A DNA stretch of 64,000 nt, from the NCBI RefSeq assembly GCF_000383915.1, contig NZ_KB912942.1, positions 7,747,279 through 7,811,278 of the forward strand, written 5' to 3'. This document shows, one piece after another, positions 52,830 to 61,163 of this stretch; position 1 is the stretch's first letter, and each line of letters opens with the position of its first letter. The notes beneath the pieces were generated by a model. It did not search any database. It was not told the DNA's origin and saw nothing but the letters and a program-made list of their open reading frames with translations. A program made the translations under genes and the position numbers. Source of the DNA: Amycolatopsis benzoatilytica AK 16/65 (GTDB taxonomy: Bacteria > Actinomycetota > Actinomycetes > Mycobacteriales > Pseudonocardiaceae).

Positions 52830-54287
52830 ATGGAGGCAGACCCGCGCGCGCCCGAGCTGACGACGAACGATTTCGTCGCGATGCTCAACGCCAGCCGTAC
52901 CTGCGTGCTCGTCCACGACGGCGCGACGAAGAACATCCTGTGGGCCAACCCGGCCGCGTGCGAGATGCTCGAATGGAGCGTCACCGAGCTGCGGCCGCTG
53001 AAGGCGAACCACATGAGCAGCTCCGCGCAGCAGTACGACCGGGTGATCGGCCGGGCCTGGCTGCAGGAGGCGGCCGAGCACGGGGTCAGCCGGATCGAAT
53101 GGCATTACCGCACGAAATCCGGCCGGGTGATCCCGACCGACGCGGTGGCCACCCGGGTCGAGCTGGAACAGGGCCCGGCGGTGATGGTGCAGTTCCGCGA
53201 CATCGAACGCGAGCAGGAAATCGAGCGCGAGCTGCGGCTGACCACGTCCTGGGTGGACGCGCTGGCCCGGCACACGTCCGCGGTCGCGTTGATGCTTGAC
53301 GCCTCGGGAGCGCTGCGGTTCGTCACCGATTCCGCGGTCGAGATGTTCGGCGCGACGCCGGACGAGCCGCTGGGCAGCCTCACCGACCACGCCGGCCTGC
53401 GCCTCGACGGCCGTCCGGCCGCCTGGGACGAGGTCCGCGAACGCGCCGCGCCGACCACCCAGGTACGGCTCGAAATCCAGGGCCGGGTGTGGCTGGAGGG
53501 TAGCGTCGAACGCCTTCGCGAGCCCGGCGGCGACGCGTTCCTGATGCTGCTGCACGACGTGTCCGAGCGGGTCCGCGGCGAGGTCCAGCGAGACCGGGAG
53601 CTGCACCGGGAGAACTACCTGGCGCGCTACACCGCGATGGGCGACATGGCGATGGCGATCGCGCACGAGCTGAGCCAGCCGCTCGCCGCGGCGGGCAACT
53701 TCCTGGCCGGGGCGCGGTCGCGCACGCTCGATTCGCCGCCGGTGGTGTACGGCATCGACAGCGCGGTCCGGCAGATCGAACGGGCCAGCCAGATCGTGTC
53801 GTCGGTGCGCGCGTTCGTCGGGCATCTGGAGCACGTCGAGCAGACCGCGGATCTCAACGAGATCGTCGAAGAATGCCTGTACTTCGTGCGGTTGCGCGCC
53901 GAGCCGGCCGCTGTGGACGTGGTGTTCGAGGTCTCCGCCGAGCCGGTGCCAGTGCGCTGCGAACGCGTCCTGACCGGCCAAGTCGTGCTGAACCTGTGCT
54001 TCAACGCGATCGAGGAAATGGCGCAGTGCCCGCCGCAGCGGCGCAAGCTGGTGCTCACGACGCGACGGGACGGCGGAACCGGCGTGGTGACGGTCGCCGA
54101 TCGCGGCCGCGGCTTCCCGCGCAACCCGTTCGACGAGTCGTTCACGGCGAAGGAGCGCGGCAGCGGCATCGGACTGGCGCTCAGCCACCGCATCATCACC
54201 CGGCAGCACGGGACGATCTGGGCCGAACACCGGGCAGGCGGCGGTTCGCGGTTCGGCTTCGCACTGCCCGCGACCGGCCCGGGTTAG
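52830..54287 (+). CDS. soluble PAS-domain histidine kinase of the iac cluster
   Basis: This 485-residue sensor kinase has no membrane segment. Two PAS-type domains lie at about residues 10-135 and 145-255. The DHp helix has H279 in MAIAHELSQPLAAAGNFL (the FixL/DctB-type H-box), and the HATPase domain shows NLCFNAIEEM, VADRGRGFP and GSGIGLALSHRI. A cytoplasmic PAS sensor suits detection of an aromatic acid or redox cue. The cognate response regulator is probably the FixJ-type gene at 56551. ATG at 52830; an in-frame GTG 12 codons earlier is possible. Confidence 0.88.
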   Translation: MEADPRAPELTTNDFVAMLNASRTCVLVHDGATKNILWANPAACEMLEWSVTELRPLKANHMSSSAQQYDRVIGRAWLQEAAEHGVSRIEWHYRTKSGRVIPTDAVATRVELEQGPAVMVQFRDIEREQEIERELRLTTSWVDALARHTSAVALMLDASGALRFVTDSAVEMFGATPDEPLGSLTDHAGLRLDGRPAAWDEVRERAAPTTQVRLEIQGRVWLEGSVERLREPGGDAFLMLLHDVSERVRGEVQRDRELHRENYLARYTAMGDMAMAIAHELSQPLAAAGNFLAGARSRTLDSPPVVYGIDSAVRQIERASQIVSSVRAFVGHLEHVEQTADLNEIVEECLYFVRLRAEPAAVDVVFEVSAEPVPVRCERVLTGQVVLNLCFNAIEEMAQCPPQRRKLVLTTRRDGGTGVVTVADRGRGFPRNPFDESFTAKERGSGIGLALSHRIITRQHGTIWAEHRAGGGSRFGFALPATGPG

Positions 54288-54391
54288 GAATTCTTCAGCT
54301 ACGCCGGGGAAGTTCTCGATATCCGTGCCCGCGACGGCTTTGTACGGTCGAGACAGTCCCGGAAGTCCACCCGGCAGTCACAGGAGGAATC

Positions 54392-54889
54392 GTGTCCGAG
54401 CTGACCCGGACCCAACGCGAATTCCGCACCGCGATGGCCAACCTCTCCGCCGCCGTCAACGTAGTGACCACGGACGGCCCGCACGGGCTGGCCGGGATGA
54501 CGGTGAGTGCCGCCTGCTCGGTCACCGACAGCCCGCCCACGGTGCTGGTCTGCGTCAACCGGTCGAGCCGGTCGCACGCGATCCTGGTGGGGAACGGGCG
54601 GGTGTGCGTCAACGTCCTCAGCCCTGGCCAGGAGGACCTGGCGATGCACTTCGCCGGCGCGACCAAGGTGCCGACCGCGGAACGGTTCTCCCAGCAGTGC
54701 TGGGACCTCGACAGCGAGGACGCCCCGGTGCTGCGCGGCGCGGCCGCCTCGCTCGTCGGCCGGATCGTCGCGGACCAGGAGCACGGGTCGCACTCGGTGC
54801 TCTTCGTTGAAATCGAGAAGGTGCTGACCGCGCCGGACAGCGGCGCGCTGGTGTACTTCCAGCGCCGGTTCCACGCGCTCAGCGCCTGA
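54392..54889 (+). CDS. iacG: flavin reductase, IacG-like
   Basis: This 165-residue protein has the flavin reductase fold (FMN-binding split barrel): FRTAMANLSAAVNVVTTDGPHGLAGMTVSAACSVTDSPPTVLVCVN and NVLSPGQEDLAMHFAG. It reduces FMN or FAD with NAD(P)H and hands it to the IacA monooxygenase. GTG start at 54392 sits nine bases after AGGAGG. It is the first gene of the plus-strand iac unit, followed by a small unknown gene and the amidase. Confidence 0.85.
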   Translation: MSELTRTQREFRTAMANLSAAVNVVTTDGPHGLAGMTVSAACSVTDSPPTVLVCVNRSSRSHAILVGNGRVCVNVLSPGQEDLAMHFAGATKVPTAERFSQQCWDLDSEDAPVLRGAAASLVGRIVADQEHGSHSVLFVEIEKVLTAPDSGALVYFQRRFHALSA

Positions 54890-54904
54890 CCTGAGGAGAG
54901 TTCC

Positions 54905-55162
54905 GTGGAGCGCATGACCCTGACCTGCTACAACGACACGCACGGCTATGGCTGGCGGCACGTCGATCTGTTCGTGCACGACGAGAACGGCCACGAGCTC
55001 GGCTGGGTGCACTGGCAGGCTCCCGCGGACGGCCCGGACGCCGCGGACGAGGCGACGGCGCGCGTCGAGCCGCTGCTGCGCCGGACGTCCGAGTGGCGGC
55101 ACGCGGTCAGCGCGAGCGGCATGGACTACTGGACCGCCGACGCCGCCTGGACGCAGCCGTGA
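54905..55162 (+). CDS. small unknown protein inside the iac cluster
   Basis: This 85-residue protein begins MERMTLTCYNDTHGYGWRHVDLFVHD. It is rich in aromatic residues (six Trp), and a second half ELGWVHWQAPADGP...EWRHAVSASGMDYWTADAAW looks like a compact alpha/beta domain. No family is recognised. A good ribosome site (GAGGAGAG) precedes the GTG at 54905. The stop overlaps the amidase start (GTGA), so it is surely expressed with the pathway genes. Confidence 0.8.
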   Translation: MERMTLTCYNDTHGYGWRHVDLFVHDENGHELGWVHWQAPADGPDAADEATARVEPLLRRTSEWRHAVSASGMDYWTADAAWTQP

Positions 55163-56382
55163 CCGGCCCGTGGTCGCTGCGGACCCTCGTCGCGGATCTG
55201 ACCGCCGGCCGCACCGCCCCGGAAGCGGTCTTGGCCGAGTCCCGCGCGCGGATCGCCGCGGCTTCTTACGATGCCTGGGTGGCCCCCGCCGCGGAGCCGA
55301 TCTCGGCGGGCCCGCTGGCCGGAGTTCCGTTGGGCGTCAAGGACATCATCGACCTGGCCGGGGTCCCGACTCGCTGCGGCTCAGTGCTGCGCGCGGACGC
55401 GGAACCGGCCACCGCGGACGCTTCGATCGTGCGCGAATGGCGGCGCGCCGGCGCGACGCCGATCGGCAAGACCGTCACCACGGAATTCGCGTTTTTCGCT
55501 CCCGGCCCGACCGATAATCCGGCCGCACCCGGGCATACCCCAGGCGGCTCGTCGAGCGGGTCAGCTGCTGCCGTCGCGGCTGGTCACGTGCCGCTCGCGC
55601 TGGGCTCGCAGACGGCAGGCTCGGTCACCCGGCCCGCCGCGTTCTGCGGGGTCGCCTCGCTGGTGATGACCCGCGGCCGGTTCCCGGTCGACGGAGTCGC
55701 CGGGCTGAGCCCGAGCCTGGACAGCCACGGCATGTTCACCGCGACCGTTTCCGATCTGGCGCTGGCCTGGTCCGCGCTGTCCGGCACGCCGGAAGCCGCG
55801 CCGCCGCGGTCTCTGCGGGTGCTGGTCAACGACGCGCCGTCCTTCGACGTGAGCGCATCGATGAAGACGGCGCTCGCCTCAGCGATCGCTCGGCTGCGAG
55901 CCGGCGGCGTGGTCGTAGACGAGTTCCCCGATGCGGCGTTGGTCCCCGCGTTGACCACAGCACATCCGGTGGTGATGGCTTACGAGGCGGCTCGGGAACG
56001 GTCCGTCGAGCTGGCCTCGGCGGACCGGTTGAGCGCACCGCTGGCCGGGTTGCTGCGTAGTGGCGCGGCCCTGCCGCGTGCCGAGTACGAGGCAGCGCTT
56101 GACGCGGTGGCCTCGGGCGGCGACCGGCTGGCGGAGCTGATGGACGGGTACGACGCAGTACTCACCCCGGCTGCGCTGGGGGCGGCACCGGAAGGCCTGG
56201 CCGCCACCGGAGATCCGGTGCTGAGCCGGGCTTGGCAGGCGCTGGGCTTGCCGGTGGTCGCGATCCCGGCGATGCGGGACGAGGCCGGCTTGCCGTTGGG
56301 GCTGCAGCTGGTCGGACGGGCTGGGGACGAAACGGAGTTGTTGGCCGCTGGCTGCCGAGTAGAGGCTGCGCTGCGGGGGTAA
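55159..56382 (+). CDS. iacH: amidase-signature hydrolase, IacH-like
   Basis: This 407-residue amidase has the Ser-cisSer-Lys catalytic set. The lysine is in VPLGVKDIID, the cis-serine is in PGGSSSGSAAAVAAG, and the nucleophile is the serine of GSQTAGSVTRPAAFCG. The usual DTGGS reads QTAGS here, a mild change. It should hydrolyse an amide formed when the indole ring opens, as proposed for IacH. GTG start overlaps the small gene upstream. It ends the plus-strand iac unit. Confidence 0.84.
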   Translation: MTGPWSLRTLVADLTAGRTAPEAVLAESRARIAAASYDAWVAPAAEPISAGPLAGVPLGVKDIIDLAGVPTRCGSVLRADAEPATADASIVREWRRAGATPIGKTVTTEFAFFAPGPTDNPAAPGHTPGGSSSGSAAAVAAGHVPLALGSQTAGSVTRPAAFCGVASLVMTRGRFPVDGVAGLSPSLDSHGMFTATVSDLALAWSALSGTPEAAPPRSLRVLVNDAPSFDVSASMKTALASAIARLRAGGVVVDEFPDAALVPALTTAHPVVMAYEAARERSVELASADRLSAPLAGLLRSGAALPRAEYEAALDAVASGGDRLAELMDGYDAVLTPAALGAAPEGLAATGDPVLSRAWQALGLPVVAIPAMRDEAGLPLGLQLVGRAGDETELLAAGCRVEAALRG

Positions 56383-56440
56383 GCCGCAGGGCGTTCGGAT
56401 GGTGCCGACGGTCGTCCGCTGTCCCGCTCGGCTGCTCTGC

Positions 56441-56520
56441 CGCGCTAGGTCTCGCGTCGTTGCGCTAGCCCCTGTGCCATCGCGCTGGTCTCGGGCTGCC
56501 TCGCTAGTCCCTGCGCCGTC
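56441..56520 (+). repeat. degenerate tandem repeat of about 20 bases
   Basis: Four loosely matching units follow each other from 56441 (e.g. CGCGCTAGGTCTCGCGTCGT, then TGCGCTAGCCCCTGTGCCAT). They sit in the gap between the convergent amidase and response-regulator genes. Units share GCTAG/GCTGG and a CTCG/CCTG core. The array is non-coding. Confidence 0.5.
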
Positions 56521-56550
56521 GTGCGGTTTCCTCAGCGCGGTTCCCGTCCT

Positions 56551-57165
56551 TCAGATCGTGACCCGGTGCGTGAGAATGTCCCGGACCAGCGTCCCGAGGC
56601 TGTCGGCGGCGGTCTTGGCCTTGATCCGGGCCCGGTGCACGTCGACGGTCTTCACGCTGGTGCCGAGCCGATGTGCGATGGCCTGGCTGGGCATCCCGTC
56701 GACGACCAGCCGGAGCACTTCGCGTTCGCGCTGGGTCAGCGTGTCGAGCCGGACCCGGACCGCCTGGCGCTCGGCGTGCTCGGCGAACCGGCGGCCGGCC
56801 TCGATGAGCTGGGTCTGGACCACCTCGACCATGCGCTGGGCCTGGTAGGGCTTCTCCAGGAAGTCGACCGCGCCGGCGTTGAGCGCGCGGACGGACATCG
56901 GGATGTCGCCGTGCGCGGAGCAGAAGATCAGCGGGGCCGGACAGCCGAGTTCGGTGAGCTTTTCCTGGAGCTGGAAGCCGCTGATCGCGGGCATCCGCAC
57001 GTCGACGATGACGACGGCCGGCTCGGCCGGATCGAACTCGTCGAGGAACGTCTGGGCGTCCGGGTAGGTCAGCGCCTGCACCCCGACGCTTTCCAGCAGG
57101 AAAACCAGGGACTGGCGCAGGTCTTCGTCGTCGTCCACGACGTGGACCACCGGATCGGTGCTCAC
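56551..57165 (-). CDS. FixJ-type response regulator of the iac cluster
   Basis: This 204-residue regulator has a receiver domain with acidic pocket VVDDDED, phospho-acceptor D55 (VIVDVRMP) and the lysine in FLEKPY. A LuxR-type HTH follows (LTQREREVLRLVVDGMPSQAIAHRLGTSVKTVDVHRARIKAK). The arrangement matches FixJ/StyR/TodT regulators of aromatic degradation. GTG start overlaps the stop of the iacI-like gene by four bases. It probably receives phosphate from the PAS kinase at 52830. Confidence 0.92.
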   Translation of the reverse strand: MSTDPVVHVVDDDEDLRQSLVFLLESVGVQALTYPDAQTFLDEFDPAEPAVVIVDVRMPAISGFQLQEKLTELGCPAPLIFCSAHGDIPMSVRALNAGAVDFLEKPYQAQRMVEVVQTQLIEAGRRFAEHAERQAVRVRLDTLTQREREVLRLVVDGMPSQAIAHRLGTSVKTVDVHRARIKAKTAADSLGTLVRDILTHRVTI

Positions 57166-57752
57166 GGCTTCATCAGCACCGAGGCCGAGGGATAGTCGCT
57201 GGCCCAGCCCTCGGGCAGCGGCGCGATGAAGACGTTCTCGGTGCGGGTGCGCGTGATCCGCCAGCCCTCGGGTTCGCGGCGGAACGCGTTGTTGAGCCGC
57301 GAGGAGCGCAGGAGTGCCTTGCCGTCGGAGAACAGCCACGGCTGCATGTGGATCCACTGCCCGGTGGCATGGTCGCCATCGACCTGGATCTGCTCGGACG
57401 TCAGGTAATGCGCGTTGAGCAGCAGCTCGGGATCCTTTTTCTCGCCCCAGAACCGCTGGAAGTGCTCCCGGATCGCGGCAGCGCCCTCGGCCCGGCCGAA
57501 CTGCCCGTCGTAGTACTCGCCGACGCCTTCCCAAACCGCGTCCTCGGCGTAGAGGGCCATGATCGCCTCGATCCGCTCGGCGTCGTCCGCCACGCCGAAT
57601 TCCGGGCAGGGAGTGTCACAAAGGAACAGATAGCGCGCCTGCAGCCGCCGGATGTCCGCCTCGGCCTCCAGCGTCCCGACCCGCCGCACCAGCCCCGCGA
57701 CAGTTTCTTCGAGCGCGGCGATCCGCAGCTGGTCAGGTGTTTCGGTCTGCAT
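57162..57752 (-). CDS. iacI: SnoaL-like protein, IacI-like
   Basis: This 196-residue protein has an N-terminal helix with heptad character (LRIAALEETVAGLVRRVGTLEAEADIRRL) and a SnoaL/NTF2-like domain (YLFLCDTPCPEFGVADDAERIEAIMALYAEDAVWEG). IacI of characterised clusters is a SnoaL-like protein of late pathway steps whose exact reaction is unclear. The ATG at 57752 follows GAGGAA; an in-frame GTG four codons earlier is the alternative. It is co-transcribed with the response regulator. Confidence 0.75.
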   Translation of the reverse strand: MQTETPDQLRIAALEETVAGLVRRVGTLEAEADIRRLQARYLFLCDTPCPEFGVADDAERIEAIMALYAEDAVWEGVGEYYDGQFGRAEGAAAIREHFQRFWGEKKDPELLLNAHYLTSEQIQVDGDHATGQWIHMQPWLFSDGKALLRSSRLNNAFRREPEGWRITRTRTENVFIAPLPEGWASDYPSASVLMKP

Positions 57753-58039
57753 CGGGTTCCTCACCAGGGGAGAGTGACGGGCGTCGCTTCGGTGCCGGGC
57801 TGGCCTTTCGCTGAGGTTTTCGGCCCGCCCACAGGGTAACGGTCCCGTCGCGAATGATCACTGGGCGCGGACACCGCCCCCAGCCTCTGCCCTGGTCGGA
57901 AGCATTGTCAATCGGTTCGGCGCAGTTATGCGCGGCATGTTTCAGCGGACGGGCGCGGGTTATGAATCGGTTTACCGCAGCCGGAGCGCTAGCGTTGCGT
58001 CATGTGTGTTTCCACTGGTGCCGAGACCTGGGGCCGGCG

Positions 58040-58585
58040 ATGAGCCAGGCCCGGCGGGCAGACGCACGGGAGAACCGGGAGCGGATCGTCGAGATCGCCC
58101 GCGAGGCAGTCGCGGGCGAAGGCGAACTGCGACTGAACGCGGTGGCGAAGCTGGCCGGCGTCGGCCAGGGCACGCTGTACCGGCATTTCCCCACGCGCGA
58201 GGACTTGCTGGCCGAGGTGTACCGGCAGGAAGTCGACGAGCTGGTCGCGCTGGCCCCGGAACTGCTGGCCGCGCACGAGCCGGTCGAGGCGCTGTCGCGA
58301 TGGTTCGACCGGATCATCGAGTACGCCCGGGTGAAGCGCGGAGTATTCGCCGCGTTGGAGACGGCGGTGTGGAAAGACCTGTCCGAGCGGAGCCACGGCC
58401 CGCTGGGCGACGCGGTAACGCTGCTTCTCGACGCGGGGAAGGACGCCGGAACGGTTCGCCCCGGCGTCGATGCGCGGGATCTGTTTATTCTGATGGGCTA
58501 CCTGACGCGGCTGGACGAGGACGAGTGGGACCCGCGTGCGCGGCATCTGCTGGACGTCCTGCTCAATGGCATCCGGACGCGGTGA
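58040..58585 (+). CDS. TetR-family transcriptional regulator
   Basis: This 181-residue regulator has an N-terminal TetR HTH (ENRERIVEIAREAVAGEGELRLNAVAKLAGVGQGTLYRHFPTREDLLAEVY) and a ligand-binding helical domain. The ATG at 58040 begins the usual arginine-rich tail; a longer open frame upstream is probably untranslated. It is divergent from the iacI-like gene, 287 bases away. The direct repeat AATCGGTT at 57910 and 57965 in that gap could be its operator. It need not be part of the iac system. Confidence 0.88.
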   Translation: MSQARRADARENRERIVEIAREAVAGEGELRLNAVAKLAGVGQGTLYRHFPTREDLLAEVYRQEVDELVALAPELLAAHEPVEALSRWFDRIIEYARVKRGVFAALETAVWKDLSERSHGPLGDAVTLLLDAGKDAGTVRPGVDARDLFILMGYLTRLDEDEWDPRARHLLDVLLNGIRTR

Positions 58586-59069
58586 TTCGAGCGGTTTTGG
58601 CTACCGGGCAATGAAATCGGTCGCTGGATCGGGTGCGGACCGGCCTGGCGACTGAGGAACTGCCGAGATTGCCGGGTGCCAGGTGCCGGGTTGCGGAGAC
58701 CGGGTGCTGGGCCTGTCTGCTGGGTGGTGGGTTGCGGATGCCGGGTGTTGGGCCTGTCTGCCCGGTGCCGACATTGCTGGGTGCAGGGCCTGGCTGCTGA
58801 GGGATCGCAGGCGGGGTGATTCCGTGGGTTGCTGGGTTTGTTGCCGGGCCTGGCTGTTATCCATTGGCCGGGCAGCTCATCGCCGGACCTGTCCGAAGTC
58901 GGCGGCCGCGAACCCGCGGCGGAGAATCCTCGGCGGAGAATCCTCGAAAACCGGCACGAGCCCCCCGCGCTGAGGCACTGTCCATAATAGACGGGCTGCT
59001 CGCGCGGTGCGGCCGACCCGGTCCTCCCCTTGAACTTTTCCCCAGTAGCAGCGGGGCCGGATTCCCCGG
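58586..59069. other. gap of 484 bases with degenerate G-rich repeats
   Basis: No gene can be supported. An imperfect direct repeat of 33 bases starts GGGTTGCGG at 58688-58720 and recurs at 58729-58761; both copies end in GGGCCTGTCTGC. Further diverged GGGTGC/GGGCCTGG pieces continue to about 58860. The rest, including a run of CGGCGGAGAATCCTC repeats near 58920, looks non-coding. Confidence 0.6.
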
Positions 59070-59282
59070 CTAGGAAGCGACAGCCAGGCGGACCCGGCGA
59101 TCGCGGGCGTACGAGACCAGCTCGCGCACCTCGTCGGTGGTGATGATGCGGACCGCGTTCTCCCCGACCTCCGCCGTGGCGACCTGCAGCGGCCAGGAAC
59201 GCAGGCCGGGCGCGGGTTCGTGCCAGAACCACTGGCCTTGGGAGAGGTCTTCGGCGGCGACGGTTCGTTCGTCGTTGTTCAT
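59070..59282 (-). CDS. small hypothetical protein
   Basis: This 70-residue protein begins MNNDERTVAAEDLSQGQWFW and ends in a short beta/alpha unit (NAVRIITTDEVRELVSYARDRRVRLAV). The fully open frame, ATG start and normal third-position GC support a real gene, although the ribosome site is weak. I recall similar small proteins in actinomycetes, without a function. Confidence 0.6.
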   Translation of the reverse strand: MNNDERTVAAEDLSQGQWFWHEPAPGLRSWPLQVATAEVGENAVRIITTDEVRELVSYARDRRVRLAVAS

Positions 59283-59744
59283 GCCCGCAGCCTAACCGGG
59301 ACCACCGACAGAAAATTGCTCTACCGGACTTTCCGGGGGAACCTGGCGGGGCCACCAACGAGTGAATCCCGGTTCGCGGATGATTCACGCTGGTCGGGCG
59401 GTCGCGGGCTAGTGGGCGGGTGGTGTGGGTCACGTGAAGATGCCTGCCGGCGGACCGAATCCAGAGTTCGCGGCTCGCGTTGTCGCGCCGGAAATTCGGC
59501 GTGCGAAGCGGGTGAATGACCGGCTCATGCGAGCTGGCTCCGGAGGGGGAAACATCGGCAACGGCTCCGGCGCCCCGTCCTCGGCGGAGAAGCGGCAGTG
59601 CTTCGTGGGACCACCGCTTTCGCCCCGCTGACCAGCCAGCTTCCGGCCCAGCGGCAGTCGGATTTTGCACGGCTCGGCGGCCTGGCCTAGGCTTCGCCGG
59701 TCACCGCACACACCGGGGGTTTCCGGACGAGAGGAACGGTGCGA
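59283..59744. other. gap of 462 bases
   Basis: No gene can be supported with confidence. A 68-codon open frame at 59425-59631 exists but lacks a ribosome site and domain. The right end must hold the promoter of the membrane-protein gene at 59745. No clear repeat or hairpin is seen. Confidence 0.5.
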
Positions 59745-60299
59745 ATGGCTTCGCGTGACCCCGAGGCGTACCGCGACATCGATTTGCCGTCGATCATCCG
59801 GATGGAACGGCGGCTTCCCTGGTACGGCTGGCCGCATCTGCCACTGGGACTGCTGGTCTGCGTGGCCGCGATCCTCGCCGCCTACCGGGTTCCGGTTTCC
59901 TATCACCTCACCACCGCGCTGGTCGCGGGCGGCGGCGCCGTCGGCGGTTTTTCCGGGTACGGCTGCGGTCTGATCATGGTCAGCACGCCGGACCTCGTCC
60001 GCACCGGATCGCTGCACTGGCGGCGCACCCGCGTGCTGCGCGCGGTACTGATCGTGCTCGGCGGGTTGTCCGCGGCTTCGATGGTCGTCGTCGTGGTGTG
60101 TCACCTGGCCTTGCTGGCCGGATCGAGCGAGCAGCATCCGTTCCGGCTGTCCCCGCAGGCTGGGCTCTATCTGGCGCTCGTCGTCGCGAACACGGTGCTG
60201 GCTGGGCTGGAGGCGTGGCAGCTGTCCAAGATCCTGCGCACACCGGCCGCCGAGGCACTCCAGGAGCCGGCCGAGCCGGTGCGGGTCCGGCTCGGCTGA
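59745..60299 (+). CDS. membrane protein of unknown function
   Basis: This 184-residue protein has four hydrophobic segments near residues 27-46, 52-74, 95-120 and 134-155. A cytoplasmic-type start (ASRDPEAYRDIDLPSIIRMERRLPWYGWPH) precedes them. The ATG at 59745 is used because GAGGAAC lies seven bases upstream; the in-frame GTG six bases earlier is too close to it. No family is recognised. It is convergent with the thioesterase gene, 18 bases apart. Confidence 0.7.
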   Translation: MASRDPEAYRDIDLPSIIRMERRLPWYGWPHLPLGLLVCVAAILAAYRVPVSYHLTTALVAGGGAVGGFSGYGCGLIMVSTPDLVRTGSLHWRRTRVLRAVLIVLGGLSAASMVVVVVCHLALLAGSSEQHPFRLSPQAGLYLALVVANTVLAGLEAWQLSKILRTPAAEALQEPAEPVRVRLG

Positions 60300-60317
60300 C
60301 TGTCTGAATAGGACGCT

Positions 60318-61142
60318 TCAGCGCCGGCGCAGCAGGACTTCCTGGGTCACCGACGCGACCAGCCGGCCGTCGGTGGTGAAGAACTCGCCGTGGGTCAGGC
60401 CGCGGGTTCCGGCGAAGCTGGGACTTTCCATGTCGAACAGCAGCCACTCGTCGGCGCGGAACGAGCGGTGGAACCACACCGCGTGGTCCAGCGACGTCAG
60501 CTGCGGCTCGCCCGGGTCGGCGCGGTGCGGCAGCAGCGCGGTGCCGGCCAGCCGGATGTCGGAGATGTAAGTGAGCGCGCAGACATGCGCCAGCGGCGCG
60601 TCCGGCAGCGCGTCCTTCGCCCGCACCCAGATCCGCTGCCGCGGCCCGCGGCCGGTGTCGGGCAGGCCGGTTTCCGGGTCGCTCACGAACCGGACCTCGA
60701 TCGCGGACAGCACGATCGGCGACCGGTCCTGTTCGACCGCGCCCGCTTCGTCGGGCGAGGGCGCTTCCGGCATGCGCGCTTGGTGCGCGCTGCTGTCCGC
60801 TTCGGTCTGGAACGACGCGGACAGGCTGAAGATGCTCTCGCCGTTCTGGATCGCGACCACCCGGCGCGTGGTGAACGAACCGCCGTCGCGGGTGCGCTCG
60901 ACCTCGTAGATGATCGGCATGTCGGTGCGGCCGCCGCGGATGAAGTAGCCGTGCAGTGAGTGCACGTGCCGTTCGGCGGGCACGGTCGCCCCGGCCGCGG
61001 TGAGTGCTTGCGCCGCGACCTGGCCGCCGAACGCTCGCTGCGGGGAGCCCTGGTGACACCACCCTCGGAACAGGTTCAGTTCGAGCGGTTCGATCGTCAG
61101 CAGCTGGTCGAGCCCGGTCCGGGCCGGATCGATGGTCGTCAC
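60318..61142 (-). CDS. tesB: acyl-CoA thioesterase II
   Basis: This 274-residue double-hotdog thioesterase hydrolyses acyl-CoA to free acid and CoA. The two repeats carry the TesB blocks FRGWCHQGSPQRAFGGQVAAQAL, HSLHGYFIRGGR and LDHAVWFHRSFRADEWLLFDMESP, ending GLTHGEFFTTDGRLVASVTQE. The acid and polar residues of the active site (Asp in TSLDHAVWFH, Gln/Thr in SVTQE) are present. It lies 21 bases downstream of the alpha/beta hydrolase gene on the same strand, so the two are probably co-expressed. Confidence 0.93.
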   Translation of the reverse strand: MTTIDPARTGLDQLLTIEPLELNLFRGWCHQGSPQRAFGGQVAAQALTAAGATVPAERHVHSLHGYFIRGGRTDMPIIYEVERTRDGGSFTTRRVVAIQNGESIFSLSASFQTEADSSAHQARMPEAPSPDEAGAVEQDRSPIVLSAIEVRFVSDPETGLPDTGRGPRQRIWVRAKDALPDAPLAHVCALTYISDIRLAGTALLPHRADPGEPQLTSLDHAVWFHRSFRADEWLLFDMESPSFAGTRGLTHGEFFTTDGRLVASVTQEVLLRRR

Positions 61143-61163
61143 CCGGGCAGTCTAAGCGGCCGC

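Noticed and set aside
59425..59631. 68-codon open frame in the gap before the membrane-protein gene
   Set aside because: It has no ribosome site and no domain, and the product is Gly/Ser/Pro-rich.
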